A DNA stretch of 64,000 nt, from NCBI GenBank assembly GCA_963969345.1, contig OZ017769.1, forward strand, positions 620,001 through 684,000, given 5' to 3'. The notes under the pieces were generated by a model. That model saw nothing but the letters and a program-made list of their open reading frames with translations. It searched no databases and was not told the origin of the DNA. This DNA comes from Turbatrix aceti. Its lineage: Eukaryota > Nematoda > Chromadorea > Rhabditida > Panagrolaimidae. Both the position numbers and the translations under genes were made by a program. Each line of letters begins with the position of its first letter. Position 1 is the stretch's first letter. Positions 1-12,306 of the stretch are shown here, one piece after another.

Positions 1-1143
1 AGTTGTCGGCAGACCCGTTTGCTGCCCTCCTGGCTAATTGATTTTTTTATACTTTGCCCCAAGCTACGACAAACCAAATGACCACACAGACACGCTCCCA
101 AACCCAATCGACCGTAAAATCGACGGTGTTTAGCCAGAGCAGGGGGGGGGGATAAAGGTCATCAATCAAACCGGCGGTTTTCAACGTCTTTCACCAGAAA
201 AAAAAGTCTGTATATAATAGATGTAAGCTGGATAACTGGCGGACTGCAGGCGCTTTCGGAAGAGCGGGGTCATTTATTCTCGCTTTTCCGACAGGTGCTC
301 GGCGAGGCTACTTAGGCTTCCAGATGCAGATGCTTACGTGCCAACAATGGGGTGGGTTAAATAGCGTATAGAAAATATGGAACAGGGGATAAAAATAAAA
401 ATGGACCACGTGGGGTTATCGACTTCACCAACGACCTGAACACATTATAAGTTGTATAAGATCAACAAAATTTAAATATTACAAATTAGAAAACACCACA
501 GGCATCGTATGTCATTCGAAGATCAAATAACAATTCATTAAAATCCTAATTATTCCAAAATTAATAAAAATTCAATTTTGGAATATCCACGAATCAAACA
601 AACAGAGAAAACATTTTTATTTTTCACAACAGTAAAAAAAATCATTCATATTCACAAAAAAAAGTGTCAACAGCTACATGACTTTTTTTAATGACCAAAA
701 AAACAGAGAAGCAGGGTCTTTTCTAAAGGAACAGCAAAAAATGAACAAGATAAGATGAGAGACATGTTGTTCTATTCATTTTCTGCTGAAATAGAAGGCT
801 TGCACCGCTTTTCTCTTTGTCTTTCTCTCTGTCATCCACCACTACCGCAAGGGGTGCAATAATGACGACGATCAGTCAGTCAAGTGTGTGTGTATATGCG
901 TTGAACGTTGAACGTTCGTTAGCTAGCTGGCTGCTTGGCAGATAGGTGGTAGTCATTGCTGAGGGGGGATGGAGGAGGTGGAAGAAGGGATAACAAGTGT
1001 CTGGACAGGACAGAGCGAGAGATCAGGTCGGCGTGGTGTGAAAAATCCAATCCATCGATGACGGTGCGTTTCTTGTATGTATTAAATAAATACTGGTAGG
1101 ATCGTAAACCCGTTTAACTTTATTGATAGTTTCCCATCTCCAC
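1..1143. other. Intergenic region without a recognised gene
   Basis: This is AT-rich DNA downstream of the MOLO-1-like gene. I see no convincing exon on either strand. It contains a run of 10 G at 142-151 and low-complexity A/T tracts around 540-720. Any 3' UTR of the MOLO-1-like gene would lie in its right-hand end. Confidence 0.6.
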
Positions 1144-2044
1144 TCAGAAGTGGGACACGTTCCTTCCAAGTGTATATCCATCAGAACGTCTCCTCGCGTA
1201 GAAGCAGTATCCCACAATCGCTCCCACAATGACCAATATGGCGATGATGATTCCAAGAATCGACCAAACCATCCACTCCTTCAGCGGAGCGTACCACGGA
1301 CCTTTGACCGGTATTTCTGCTGGCTCACCCTTCAGAACACGCGAATAAGTTTTCAAAATACCTAGGACAGCTTTGGTATAGTTCCGCTGTTCGAAAAGAA
1401 CCATGGCTTGTTTGGTAGCGTAATCCGTTAAATTTGGAGTCAAAATTTTTTCTGTCAAAGGACCGACAGCGGTGAAGATAAGTCCATCGCTCGCCGAGAG
1501 CACGATGAGAACATCTTCGCCGCACTGTCCTCGGCGCTGCTTGAATCGGAGGGCATAGGCAAAGTTTTGAACTAACTTGAAACGTTCTCGTTCGGTTCTG
1601 GAACAAAAAAAAAGTTAAAATCGAGTGCCGGCGGCACAACTTACAAATTGTTGTGTCCACCGAAAATCTTGTCGAGCACGGCAACAGATACGATATACCC
1701 AGTTCCACGAACGTTACAGTCAGTGGCATTGGCACAGGGACATGATGTATCACGAGCTATGTCTTGCAAGACGCGTTCGACTTTCAAAACGCCTAAAATT
1801 CAGTTATAATAAAATGAACTTTATGGGCTGCCAATTTACCTGTATCACCTGTACTCCCCTCAACGGTCACGGGCTCTAGCAGAGTATTCGGATCACATGC
1901 ATATCCAGGGGTTTGTAGATTACAGGTGTACCAATCCCGCTGCGAATCCGGGTACACATCCGCAGAATAGTACGGATATGCCTGTTTCGCCAAAGAAGCG
2001 GACGAGCAAAATAAAATAACAAAAAATGCAATACGACTAGCCAT
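1144..2044 (-). CDS. MOLO-1-like TPM-domain membrane protein
   Basis: There are three exons, 2044-1840, 1792-1645 and 1597-1144, giving 268 residues. The protein starts with a signal peptide (MASRIAFFVILFCSSASLA). An extracellular domain follows, with cysteine-containing segments and an aromatic-rich N-terminal part (YPDSQRDWYTC). It then has one membrane segment near the C-terminus (WSILGIIIAILVIVGAIVG) and a short basic tail. This layout matches the nematode TPM-domain family. Its founder, MOLO-1, is an auxiliary protein of levamisole-sensitive acetylcholine receptors at the muscle membrane. I chose the ATG at 2044 because the signal peptide begins there. An upstream in-frame TTG at 2059 is not a credible start. 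Whether this is the true orthologue or one of the other family members cannot be told from sequence alone. Confidence 0.8.
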
Positions 2045-2086
2045 AGCAAACTGTTTCAACGATGAACACGACCGTCTTCACACCTG

Positions 2087-2093
2087 CTTTATA
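2087..2093 (-). promoter_or_regulatory. Candidate TATA box of the MOLO-1-like gene
   Basis: The minus strand reads TATAAAG about 43 bases before the chosen ATG at 2044. A transcription start about 30 bases downstream would leave a short leader of 15-20 bases. The position also supports 2044 as the start codon. This is a consensus match only. Confidence 0.45.
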
Positions 2094-2609
2094 AGGCACT
2101 CCTCACCTAACCCCCCACGCGCTGGCGCCGGAAGAGAGCCTGGCTATGATAAGCTGCACTGCCGTGAGTCACACGAACTAAAGGAGTCTGACTCACTGGC
2201 TCCGCGTGTTAGGCGCGTCTGGGCCTTGTGGCAATCGATCCACGAGCGATAATAGCGTTGATTGTCGCATGCTCGCCTTCATGGGTAAACACGACGTCTT
2301 TGACACTCACTCGCTGGCTGTCACGCAACAAGAGATGGCTGCGTTTACGACACGGGTAAGGAAAGAATCGCGTACCGTCCATGACTCTGGCGATTGCTTT
2401 GTGTGTGGACCATCGAAATAGATACGAGCAGCGGTCGAGTGACACATACGCGGTGCGAACATGAAAGGTATCTTATCGCCAAACAGGTGATACCGACCTT
2501 TGTGTTGTCAGCAGTGCCCAAAATTTTCTAGCATCTGATCAAAAATCCGGAATTTTTGAATCAAAAATCCCCCAATGTCCCCGATCCACGAAAAATGTTC
2601 GCCATTTAA
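2094..2609. other. Intergenic region between PRPF4 and the MOLO-1-like gene
   Basis: This 516-bp stretch is more GC-rich than most gaps here. It should carry the promoter of the MOLO-1-like gene at its left edge and the 3' UTR of PRPF4 at its right edge. The short open frames in it have no recognisable domain. Confidence 0.5.
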
Positions 2610-4222
2610 TCAAAACTCCTCCACAACAGAAGGCTGAGCCGCAGAATGCCACAACTTGAACGTCCTATCCTTGGACGAGCTCACAATCCAGTTGTTGTCG
2701 TTGCTGACGTCGACGCACATGACACCCATAGCGTGTCCTTCGAGATTCTTGAGCGGTTGCCAGCCAGAGGCAGTCCAAATCTTGAGAAGCTTGTCGAACG
2801 ACGACGTCACCATGAAGTCGCCTTCGTGATCGATTTTTAGCCGGGTGACAACACTCTGATGAGACGGCAGCGTGTAAATGCACCTCCGCATCCTGACATC
2901 CCAGATCTTGCAGCTGTTGTCCGCAGAGCCGGTTGCCATGTGGAAGCCGTTGGGATGCCAGCCAACCGAGTAGATGGACTGCTGATGGCCTTCGAGGAAC
3001 ATGATGCACTTGCCTGTCCGCAGATCCCACGCTCGGCCATAGCAGTCGCAGCCGCCGGTCAGAGCGAGTGAGCCGTCGGATTGAAAGTCAATGTCAAAAA
3101 CGTGCTTGCTGTGGCCTTCCTGGAAGAGAACCTCCTTCTGGGCCTCGAGATCGTGGAGGCGCCAGGACGCGTCGTGGCAGCACGCGGCCAGGAAACGACC
3201 ACTTTGATGGAAAGCGATTCGCGAAACCCTGGTACCATGGGGTTCGAGCGTAGAGAGCGGCTGTTCTCTGCCGGCACCCCAGAGAATGACGCTGCCTTCG
3301 TAGTCACAGGACGCGGCCAGGACGGTTGACTCGCTGTCGTCCGCGTAGGCAAACGGATGAAAACGAGCACATCCAACCTGGCATTCGTGTCCGACGAGTT
3401 GGGCTTCCCGGTTGCACTCCGGGACCGACCAGATGCTGGTCTGACCGCACCAGGAGGAGGTGATAAGATGCTTCGAGTCCTTTGAAAACTCGCAGAACGA
3501 GACAGCTCTCAGTCCGCCCACCTGGCTGCCGTAAAGCTGAATAGAGTTAATCCACTTGTGCAATTCCTGGCGCCGAAGAGCCTTCTCACTCGACGGCTTC
3601 TTGGTGCGTTCAGTCGCGTCTGCAAGTCTGGCACGAGCTCGTGGGAGGCTGAAGTCCGCGATGAAGACCCGGGCGTTTCTCAGCTCCGGGGGCCCTTCGT
3701 GGTACCACGTCGTCGTGGCGGCCGGAAGCTCTGATCGCGCCGGTTCTTTGGTATCCGCGCTGTGAAGGATGCGCGTAACTTCGTGTTCTGGCAATTCAGA
3801 AAGCAGAGATCGTAGACGTTCGCGGCGATCGAGAATGTCTTCGCCGAAAAGGCCTAAAATCAGAGCACCAATGTTTTCGTCTTTTTGAGTCATAAAACTC
3901 ACAAATAGGCCTATTGAGTCGTCTAAGCATAAGCTTGACCTGCACATCGTCGGTTGGCAACGTCAGTGTTCGGGCTTTTCGTCGACGATCGAATTCGGCG
4001 AGCATAGCTTTTTCTTGGGGATTTTCGACCCGCTTGATGTCCACCAGTGAGTCGAGAGAAACTCTGCCATGGCTTGCCGAAGCTTCTTCCCGGTTTCTCT
4101 AAAAGTGAAACGTAAATGAATGAAAAAGGAAAAAAATAAAGAAAACTCACGTGAATTTGTTCGACGACAGATCGATCGGCAAGACTGCCTATGATCTTGG
4201 CTTTCTTGGGAATGGATGACAT
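2610..4222 (-). CDS. PRPF4: U4/U6 small nuclear ribonucleoprotein Prp4 (PRPF4)
   Basis: There are three exons, 4222-4151, 4098-3903 and 3853-2610, giving 503 residues. The protein is a scaffold of the U4/U6.U5 tri-snRNP in the nucleus and is needed for pre-mRNA splicing. Residues about 55-110 form the PRP4-like N-terminal domain (LAEFDRRRKARTLTLPTDD, then LFGEDILDRRERLRSLL). A TWYHEGPPEL segment and a seven-blade WD40 propeller fill the C-terminal half, with clear repeats such as WDLRTGKCIMFLEGH and KIWDVRMRRCIYTLPSH. The intron at 3854-3902 is only 49 bp. A TTTCTTTCAG acceptor ends about 15 bases before the ATG with no exon in front of it, so the message is probably trans-spliced. RPB3 lies 252 bp upstream on the same strand, consistent with an operon. 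Confidence 0.96.
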
Positions 4223-4474
4223 CGTGCCGGGATACTGAAAGAAATTACGGTAACAAATCACAAAAGTATTACTCATGCCCCAAAATTCCAACATCCCGAC
4301 AGGATAAAGAAATATTACGGTAGCAATTTTTGACTGAAAGTAACGATACTTATGGTATAACAAGGCAAAGAACCTCAAATTCAGTTTTTTTCCAGTTTTT
4401 CAACCTAGCTTTCCAGGACCGATTTTATTGAATTGTTCCTTTCGAAAATCAAAAAAAAAACACAAACAAACAGA
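4223..4474 (-). other. Candidate operon junction, RPB3 to PRPF4
   Basis: RPB3 and PRPF4 are on the same strand with 252 bp between stop and start. The minus strand has AATAAA shortly after the RPB3 stop (near 4424-4430). A T-rich acceptor, TTTCTTTCAG, then lies about 15 bases before the PRPF4 ATG. A poly(A) signal followed by a trans-splice acceptor is the usual layout of a nematode operon junction. Operon status is an inference. Confidence 0.5.
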
Positions 4475-5491
4475 TCACAAGCCCTGGGTAGTGAGTTCGG
4501 AGCGAAGTTGGACACGAATATTCTCAAGCTTCTGTTTGAGAACCTTGATGCCGGATTCGACGATTTCGGTAGCGCGAAGTGCGCCGGTGCTTTCGACGCC
4601 GAAGAAAAACTTGGTTGGAAAACCGAACGGATCGTAGGGTGCCTGTGCGACGGTAGGTGGAAGAGTAGAGTACTGGCTCTTCGGCCAGTCCTCAGGCTTG
4701 GCATAGATTGTGTGACGCAGAGCGTTGTCAGGATCGTATTCAAAGGCGACGCCGGCTGTGGGGTTGAATTTGGCGTGATCCTTGCCAAAACCCTGGAAAA
4801 AGACATTGAAAATTGGCCGTAAAGTCAGAAATAAAAATTTTAGCCAAAAAACTCTAGAAAACAAATTTGGACCAAGCGTATGACAGTTTTTAATCTTTAG
4901 GCTAAAAAACCCCCCAACAAACCTTCTTGGCGTAGGCTTTCAGCTTCAAGCCCTGTCCATCGCGGACTTTGACAATCACAATCGGATCAGAATCGTCGTC
5001 GCCGATGGGCATCACGCTCGGATTGCTAGAGATGAGGTCATCGGACGTAATCTTGCGTTGCACGTCATCCTTTGGCACTTGAACGTCCAAAGTGAATTCA
5101 ACGGAGCAATTTGGGCAGAATTCTTCGCAATCGCATTCCTACAAATAAAAAATGTTCATCCCAGTTCTTGAAGCTCAAAACGAACCCGACAATACTGAAG
5201 TGTATCAACCTGGTCGGAAGAACGCAGTGGAATGAGGCCAACTCGATGCGCGAGAAATTCATCGTGCAAAACAGAGCTGTTGAGCTCGATTGAGACCCAG
5301 TCGATGGCTAAAACATTACAATTGGTCCATGACAATAAACAAAGTATAAACTCACCAATAGTTGGAACCTCGGCAATAAAAATACGTCTCAGCGAATTCG
5401 CGACCGATAAATCGACGTTTTCGAGAGTAAATTTAACAAAGTCATCCCGCAACTCCGTGACATTGATCATGACGGTTTTTCTTTCCCTCAT
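4475..5491 (-). CDS. POLR2C: RNA polymerase II subunit RPB3 (POLR2C)
   Basis: There are four exons, 5491-5356, 5307-5186, 5138-4923 and 4792-4475, giving 263 residues. The protein forms the alpha-like heterodimer with RPB11 that nucleates Pol II assembly. Family signatures are the dimerisation segment [32 protein letters not shown], and the zinc-binding loop [18 protein letters not shown]. Next comes [20 protein letters not shown] and the near-invariant [15 protein letters not shown]. The start [14 protein letters not shown] aligns well with the N-terminus of the family. The protein is slightly shorter at its C-terminus than the 275-residue human form. Open frames on the opposite strand are shadows. 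Confidence 0.97.
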
Positions 5492-6458
5492 GATTGGTGC
5501 AAGATTCCTTCTGACGATGTAGAAAGAAGCAACAAAGAGATAACGTAGTCCAAGACGCAGAGACGGACTTTGAAAGCAAAGAACTTTGGAAGCGACAAAG
5601 AAAAGCGAAAATTGTGCAAGACACCGCCTCGCTTGATCCTCCCAGCACGAAAATTGGCAATGTGTGTTTTTGAGCGTTTCTTTGCGTTTTTCAAATATGT
5701 ACTGTTTTTAGTGGTATTTTCTTCCAATACGATTTGGTTTTTATCGTTTTTGATGTCTTAATGACAGATGATATATTTACTAGTATGTTTGTATTCGATA
5801 GGAGGAGGGAGGGAGCATTGCTTATCGCATGCTCGCATGATGAGATGATTTTATTTGCTTGGGCTGGGGGTAGTTTAGTTCAGTCAGTCGTATGTATGTA
5901 TCACGTCTAAGCACTTTGTGATTCAATTGATAATGACAGCAATACGCGACTGCGATAAGCACTATCAGTCTTCCAGGCCCCTAGCTAGTATGCTAGTGTC
6001 TTGGTTGTTTGGGACCAATACATGTACCATCGCGACGACGGCCCCGTCACCCTTTCCCTGCCACCTGATTATGCACCTGGACAGATGCATGCCTGCCTTT
6101 GTGACCTTAATTGTGCCATTCGTACCCGCTGCACATTATGCATATTTTTTTTCGTATCTGTTCATATATATTTTTTATTATCACTGCCACATTCTTTCAC
6201 GCAATTGACTGACGTAGGAAATGACAGTCATAGTTCCGTTACGGTTATAAGTCAATTTTGGCTACAATCAGGATGTTCTTACGTCAATGGATTTTTTAAA
6301 GAATTAGCTCGTTTCCACTCAAAAATGTGACCTATAATATTTTTTAGGTTAAATTTAACACACAAACCGTAATTTTTTGTCCATTTTCTATCGTGCACCA
6401 TAAAACTGGCGTAAAAAACCATAGCTACCGTATATTCCCATTTTCCAGGTCAATTGTC
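5492..6458. other. Divergent intergenic region between RPB3 and the 249-aa gene
   Basis: About 970 bp separates two divergently transcribed genes, so it should hold both promoters. I see no convincing exon in it. A TTTTCCAG acceptor at its right end sits 11 bases before the plus-strand ATG at 6459, suggesting trans-splicing of that message. Confidence 0.5.
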
Positions 6459-7470
6459 ATGAATTTGACAACGGGAAAACTGTCAGCAGGATTTAGCCTT
6501 TCGCCGTCGGATTCGTCTTCATCTCAGCCCATTGCCATCGGCGGTGGTGGTGCTGCCAATGGTGCGGCAACCCAGCAACACGCCAGTAGCAACGGTGGTA
6601 ATGGCAGCGTCGTCGGTACGACCGGTGAGTAGTAGTAGCGGTAGTAGTCATGGTAACAACATACAAAATATTATGTGGTGCCGTCGCCGCGGCGGCGCTG
6701 TTCACCCTTGACGACGTTGTGGTGCCTGCACGGCAACCCTCTCTCCCCTCCCTTTTTTCTTTTATATTAACGCAGATTTTCCCTTGTTGGACAGTCGTAA
6801 GCTTTTTTTTTGCTTTTTTCAGGTGCCGGTGGTTTTACTGGTCTTCAGTATTTTCCTGCACTATGGCAGTTATTTGGGGATCTTCCGCCTGGCTTCCTCG
6901 ACGATTACCTCATGTGCAGGTCCTGGTATCCCACCGAAATCGACCGTGTTCAGATACCTGTCATTCTCCGTGAAAACACCCACCTTCTATCACTCACCGT
7001 AATCCACACCACACTTGTCAATAAATTTGCCAAAAATGTAAACGTGAGTTTTTTCGGGTGGTTATTTGTTATATATCTGACAAATAGCACCTCGACAAAG
7101 CTTACAGGTTCCCAGCTTTGAAACCAAGCCATATCGTACAACCGTAGCCGAAGCATGGCTTCTCAACCTCATAAATGCCGAACACTATGACTACTCGCTT
7201 GGCATGAATTTCTATGAACCCGGCGAAGAGATGGTCGAGTTAAGCGCATTCTGTAAATACTACTGGAAGATTAAAAAAACAAATTTGGAAAACCTACGCG
7301 CTGTCTTTGAGGTAGCCGTGCCACCGGATGTCATCGAAAGGAACAAACAACTTACAAAGTGCATCATCAAGCTGAAACAACGCATTTCCGAAGATATACA
7401 CCTGGCGTCCATCGAAAAGCCCCGATCTAGAATGCAAATTCACCCTGGCGGCAAGTATACCAACCGTTAA
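6459..7470 (+). CDS. Unrecognised 249-aa protein
   Basis: There are three exons, 6459-6624, 6823-7043 and 7108-7470, all with GT-AG borders and compatible phases. The first 55 residues are low in complexity (Ser, Gly, Asn, Gln, Ala). The rest looks folded, with WYPTEIDRVQIPVILRE, AEAWLLNLINAEHYDY and EEMVELSAFCKYYWKIKK, and a helical basic C-terminus. A Tyr-Gly-Pro-Glu-containing helix pattern in the second half loosely recalls the GINS subunit PSF3, but that is not enough to name it. No signal peptide or membrane segment is visible. An acceptor 11 bases before the ATG suggests spliced-leader addition. Function is unknown. Confidence 0.75.
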
Positions 7471-8223
7471 AAGGTCACTCGCCCTATCAATGTACTGTAT
7501 ATAAATTATTATAATCATAAATATCACCGAGCAAGCTGTGCGAAGGGCGATGAAGAGATTAGAACGTGTAATCGCTGAAGGAAAGGTCTTCAATTAAAAA
7601 AAAGGTTAAAAATAGGATATCAAGCCGATGGGTACAAGTCTCAACAATATGAGAAAACATCGTTTGCCAACAAAAAAAGCTTAGAACATTTTGTGGCGGG
7701 AAAACCATTTTCGACGACACCAAAGCACACAGTGCGAACTGTTTTAAACTACAGTGGCAAGTGTAAATATTCGGTCACTATTTTTATACTTGTTATTACT
7801 CAACTGCAGACTGCAATCGAAGAAGCGTGCCCGTCACGCGGTATATGCTCTGTATGTCCTATGACTGAGCTTTGCATTTGACTAGAACGGCACACTTTTG
7901 CTTCGTGTCGATTGAATATTATCGCGGTCGCTTTGCACTAAAAAATTTTAACACAATATTTTTTGTATTGAATTAAATATCGTATGCGCATTTCGTGCCA
8001 GGATAAGCCATGTTCAACCACCAATAAATACCAAAACCTTCGTTGTTATTATTTCTTGAAAGCACAACAAAAAAAGAGAGAATAGAATTCTTGGGTATGC
8101 ACGATTTTCATTTGGAGTAACAAAATTGCATTGGAAAGATGCAGGTTGAAACTGTCTTGACTGGAACAACTAGAAGGCAGCAAAAACAAAAAAAAGCATT
8201 GAAAGAACAAAATCAAAAACATA
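7471..8223. other. Convergent intergenic region
   Basis: This gap lies between the 3' ends of the 249-aa gene and NAA60. It should contain both 3' UTRs. I see no exon, repeat or RNA gene in it. Confidence 0.5.
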
Positions 8224-9299
8224 TCAGAAAAATTTTGGTCTGAAGATGTTGCGTACCGGTTTGCAGAGAAATGCAACGACAAAAGTTATCATCTCGCAGA
8301 GAGTCATCTCGTGGCCCATCGAATTTAGGTACTGCACAAAGGTTGTTCCGGATTGCGGTGTATTGTTGATGCAGTAGTAATCGCTAAAAAAACACAATTC
8401 TAACAATTGGAATTTATAAAAACGGCCCGAAAACAACAAAAATCGTAACAAAGAACTTACGGTATAGTAGCATGGTAGTGAAACCCATAATTTCGGTAAA
8501 AATTTATGGCACCGTAATTAGTGGACAGAACGTGTAGAAAGATGAGCTTTGGAAATGGTGGCACGTCTACGACCATCTTGAGCAGGTGGTCCAGAAGGTG
8601 AGATGCAATGCCTCGACGACGGTACGCTGCAGTTACGGCGAGAGACAGGATATATACGACGACGGCATCTGGGTCAGGGTAGAGAGAACGGTCCTAAGAA
8701 GGCAAGATTATAGGTATCGCAATTTCATAAAAAAAACAATAATTTTACAACACCGAATGCACAAAAACGCCGTGTTTTTTGTGTTTCCTGAAACGAAAAC
8801 ACGATTTTCGTTCAGAGAAAAAATTCTTTCACTCCAGGATCCATAGAAAAACGCTACAACAAACCTCGACATCACAATCTGCCATCCGTTTTTTCTCTGC
8901 TACGAGCACTGATGTAAGAATCGGTCCATCAAAGACGCCAAACGCGATGAAATGTCCATTAACAACGTCGATAAACCAGCTTTCGGGGTATTCAAGTGGA
9001 AATGACTCTCTGCAAAGTGCCTGGACCGCGTCGAGATCCTTCGGACTGAGATCCTGGATAGCCCAGCTCGTGCCAGGGATTGATACGCAGCCTTCCGCCA
9101 TGGCCAGGGCAACAGCGCTGCGGGTGACCAAGCCATTCCTCGAGGAACAACTTCGACCGTTGTTGCCGCTGTTGTTGACGACAACCTGCATGAGAGAATC
9201 GCTCTGTCCCAGCGTCGTCGTCGTTGTCACGGAGCCGCCACTTCCCGATGTCGTAGACGCGGTAGTGTAGGATGACGATGAATACGCTGACGACGGCAT
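8224..9299 (-). CDS. NAA60: N-alpha-acetyltransferase 60 (NatF)
   Basis: There are three exons, 9299-8865, 8693-8461 and 8383-8224, giving 275 residues. The first 70 residues are a Ser/Thr/Gly-rich extension, followed by a GNAT fold. LCRESFPLEYPESWF is the diagnostic substrate-loop region of NAA60. The acetyl-CoA loop is RRRGIAS, and the C-terminal part contains FLHVLSTNYGAINFYRNYGF. The protein ends in a hydrophobic and basic tail (MITFVVAFLCKPVRNIFRP), as in the Golgi-anchored animal enzyme. NatF acetylates the N-termini of transmembrane proteins facing the cytosol. PEDS1 lies 535 bp upstream on the same strand. Confidence 0.93.
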
Positions 9300-9834
9300 C
9301 AGCTGACGACAAAATCGATTGATATAGCTCGATTGACAATTTTTTTATGAGACGGGACTGACTGGATTGTCATCCAGGGCCGCTGACCACTGCTACTCGT
9401 TGTTGCCTGTCGATGAAGCTGACTAGTACGGGCGAGCGTCGTGTGGTCCTCGTTAGTCATCAAACCATACGAGGCCCAGGGCAAATAACCACCGAAAGAA
9501 CAAAGTTGACTAGCTCGAGCAAAAAATGTTCAAAAGCGCATGCAGCGTCGTCGATGTACGAGAGAGTTGGTGTAGTCGTTGACGAAACAACCCACACCCG
9601 ACAACCGAACAAGCTATACAGAAAAATACCAGACGCCTGCGCTGCCCCGCACAGACTAGCTAGCTGCAGCGGGTGCTAATTTTTTTCATGAACAATGGAT
9701 CGTTGTTGTTGGACACACTTTGCCAGAATTTTTAAATTCACATGCATTTTATGTTCAAAACCCACCAAAAAGTTGCAAATTTTCATATTTTTTTATTTTG
9801 ATATTTTCCGTCATCGTAAAATTCAGTACATCAC
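9300..9834. other. Gap between PEDS1 and NAA60
   Basis: This 535-bp gap lies between two minus-strand genes. It includes the 3' UTR of PEDS1 and the leader or promoter of NAA60. No exon is visible. It is longer than the three candidate operon junctions in this window, so I do not claim an operon here. Confidence 0.4.
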
Positions 9835-10848
9835 TTATTCCACCTTCTGGGCCCATTTGAGGTCGTCGTCCCGGGGTTTTAAGCCGGTGAGCACCGTGAC
9901 TACGGTCTCGGCATATCGCCAGAATCCTACACTGTCAAGTGGACCATTTAGCCAGCCGGTAGTGATACAGTAACAACAGGCATGGGGCGCGATGTGGTGG
10001 AGTTTGTGGTGTTTGCGTGGCAGAATGATGTGGGTTCGCTGGAGAGCTACGATCAGCGGGGAGAGGCCAAAGTAGGTGTGGGACCACTTGTGGATCTTAA
10101 TTTTTTTTAAATATTTTTCAAGCTACCGTAATTTTTAATGCAACAAACCTGGTTGGTTAGAGAAACGTAAATTCCAAGCAGAAGCCAAAACCAGTGAGAA
10201 GGCGCGAGGGCAACGAGGTCGTCAGACGGCAGCGTGGCAAACTGGTATACGATATGTGCCATCTTGGGGATGCAGAGCATGAAGCTGTCGGCATTGACCT
10301 CGACAAAGTCGTGTCGGGTGATGGCTGTGGGATCGACGTGGTGCTCCCGGAAGGGTCGGATAAAGTTACGTCCAATGAGCGTATCTACCGTACCCCACGT
10401 ATCGGCACCCCAATGAACGATTCCCGACGCGAAATCCGCTACCAGGATACCCAGGAGGGCAGCGCCAATTATGGGCAGAATATTAGATGCTCGAAATGTG
10501 GCTATCAGGCTTACGGTTACCGCAAGGAACAGAGCTATGGATACTGTCAGGCAGATCACTTCTTGAAGACGTTTTTCTGAAGAAAAAAATATGTTTACGG
10601 TCAAAACAGAAAAAATGCTGATTCAAACCTTTGCTATACATCGAAGCCAGCTCCTGGGCCCCTGCGTGCCCCGGCCCCCACCTGGGTCGGGCCTCTCCCT
10701 GTACGGTATTGACGTTGCCATTCGGGTCGTCTTCGGGCATTGTTTCAGTAGCTGCCATTTCCTCCTCCTCGTAAAGTGTGCGGATTTTTTCTTCGTATTG
10801 TTCGGTTGCCGCGAGCTCGGCTTCGAGGGATGAAGCCATCGTAACCAT
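9835..10848 (-). CDS. PEDS1: Plasmanylethanolamine desaturase (TMEM189/Kua family)
   Basis: There are three exons, 10848-10629, 10576-10149 and 10095-9835, giving 302 residues. The enzyme introduces the vinyl-ether bond of plasmalogens at the endoplasmic reticulum. Its histidine motifs are all visible: [39 protein letters not shown] and [15 protein letters not shown], followed by [13 protein letters not shown]. Two hydrophobic stretches precede the first histidine motif and one follows the second. The C-terminus [14 protein letters not shown] matches the family end. The N-terminal 75 residues are acidic and variable. The acceptor of exon 3 ends in AAG, less usual than the TTTCAG used elsewhere, but the protein match fixes the border. 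A TTTTTCAG acceptor lies 31 bases before the ATG. Confidence 0.95.
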
Positions 10849-12306
10849 AGTTTTGGTGGTGGGTAATAAAGTGGGGAATCTGAAAAAGTGAACAATATGA
10901 AGATTATCATTACAGGTGAAAATTATCAATTTCCCGATAGAAGTTCAAAGACGAGAATAACATAGCAAAATTGATCGAAAATGCAGTATTTTTTAAATAA
11001 AAAAACCGCGCAAAAAAACATTCACGTCGAGAACCGCATAAATAATTTATTGTAACTCACAAGTTGTTTTATTATATTCATTTTGATACAAATCGCGTAA
11101 ACTTTTACCCCAAACTGTCTGTTTATTTGATACCGCTCGCTTGATACCCTTGATGATCACGTAGCTAGAGTCGTTTCACGTTTGATATACTTTGCCCTGA
11201 TCACACCAGTCAACAATTTAGGTATGTTTTAATGTTAAAATGTACCCGTAATAAATCTCTAACATTTTTGTATTGTTATTAACCTATATAAGAGGCTATA
11301 TACTTACCTTAATTTATACATAGCCTCTTTTCTTACACTTAAGAGAAGATTCTTATATATAACTTAAACATAATATATTTACTACATTTAATATACAATT
11401 TACGTCAATTGAGTCACAACAGAACATCCCATCCTATCCGATTGAAGCGAACTCGCGCGTGTGTATGTATTCGTACATGCTTGCATCAACATGGCTAGGC
11501 GACTGCTTTTATCAGTGTGTATCACAGGCCCACCTCTTCAAACGGGAGGGAGTCTGTTAGTGTGCGTACAGTGAGTAGAAAAAAAGCTCAAAAGTCAGGC
11601 GATTTTTGTCATCGCCTACACCTGGCGATTATTGATAACACCCGCCACTGCCACTGTCACTGCGATGGCGGTAGTGCTATGCCCAGACAAGCGGCAGAGT
11701 AGTTCAATTCATGTGTGCATCACACACACACGTGCACTTTGTTGAGACACGCGGGTTCTTTGTTTTTTTCGAAGTACCCAGGTAGAAAGTTTATCGCACG
11801 GACTTGAATCAAGCTCGAGCGCTCAACTGACTCCAGTCAATGTGATGATCACCATCGATGATCAAGATTCGATGCACCCTGATAAGTCTTGATAAAATGC
11901 ACAAATGCGTGAGATTTGCAAAAATTCCCAACCCGATGGCTTTTTTGTTGCCTCCGGCACGCAACCTTACCAACCCCATTTTTCCGTGCGAACTGTGCAA
12001 AAGTGATCTGCATGACATTGTACAAAATTTATTACGAACAACAACAATTAACACGGGGGTACACAAAAACCTGGTAAACAGCCAACAAAACTACCCGATG
12101 TGATGCTTCGTCATGCACGTGTCGTACATACACGCAGGCGGCGTAAACAGACCCTGGGGGTTTTCTCTGTCAAAAGCGACCGACCGATGACGGATGTGTA
12201 CAGGGTACTAGGTAGGGGGCTAAAAAATCTCGCTTTTGATAACGCCTGAGGTTTGGGTATTCGGAAGCTTATTCCGCCTTCTGCTTTCCTTCAAATTAGC
12301 CAGACC
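10849..12306. other. Intergenic region without a recognised gene
   Basis: This AT-rich stretch of about 1.46 kb lies between PEDS1 and the 189-aa gene. It includes an AT-dense section around 11220-11400 and a short TATATA-rich repeat near 11285-11330. I see no exon. Confidence 0.5.

Noticed and set aside
6459..7470. Naming the 249-aa protein as GINS subunit PSF3
   Set aside because: Only a loose pattern in one helix agrees. The N-terminal B-domain-like signature is not clear, so it stays unnamed.
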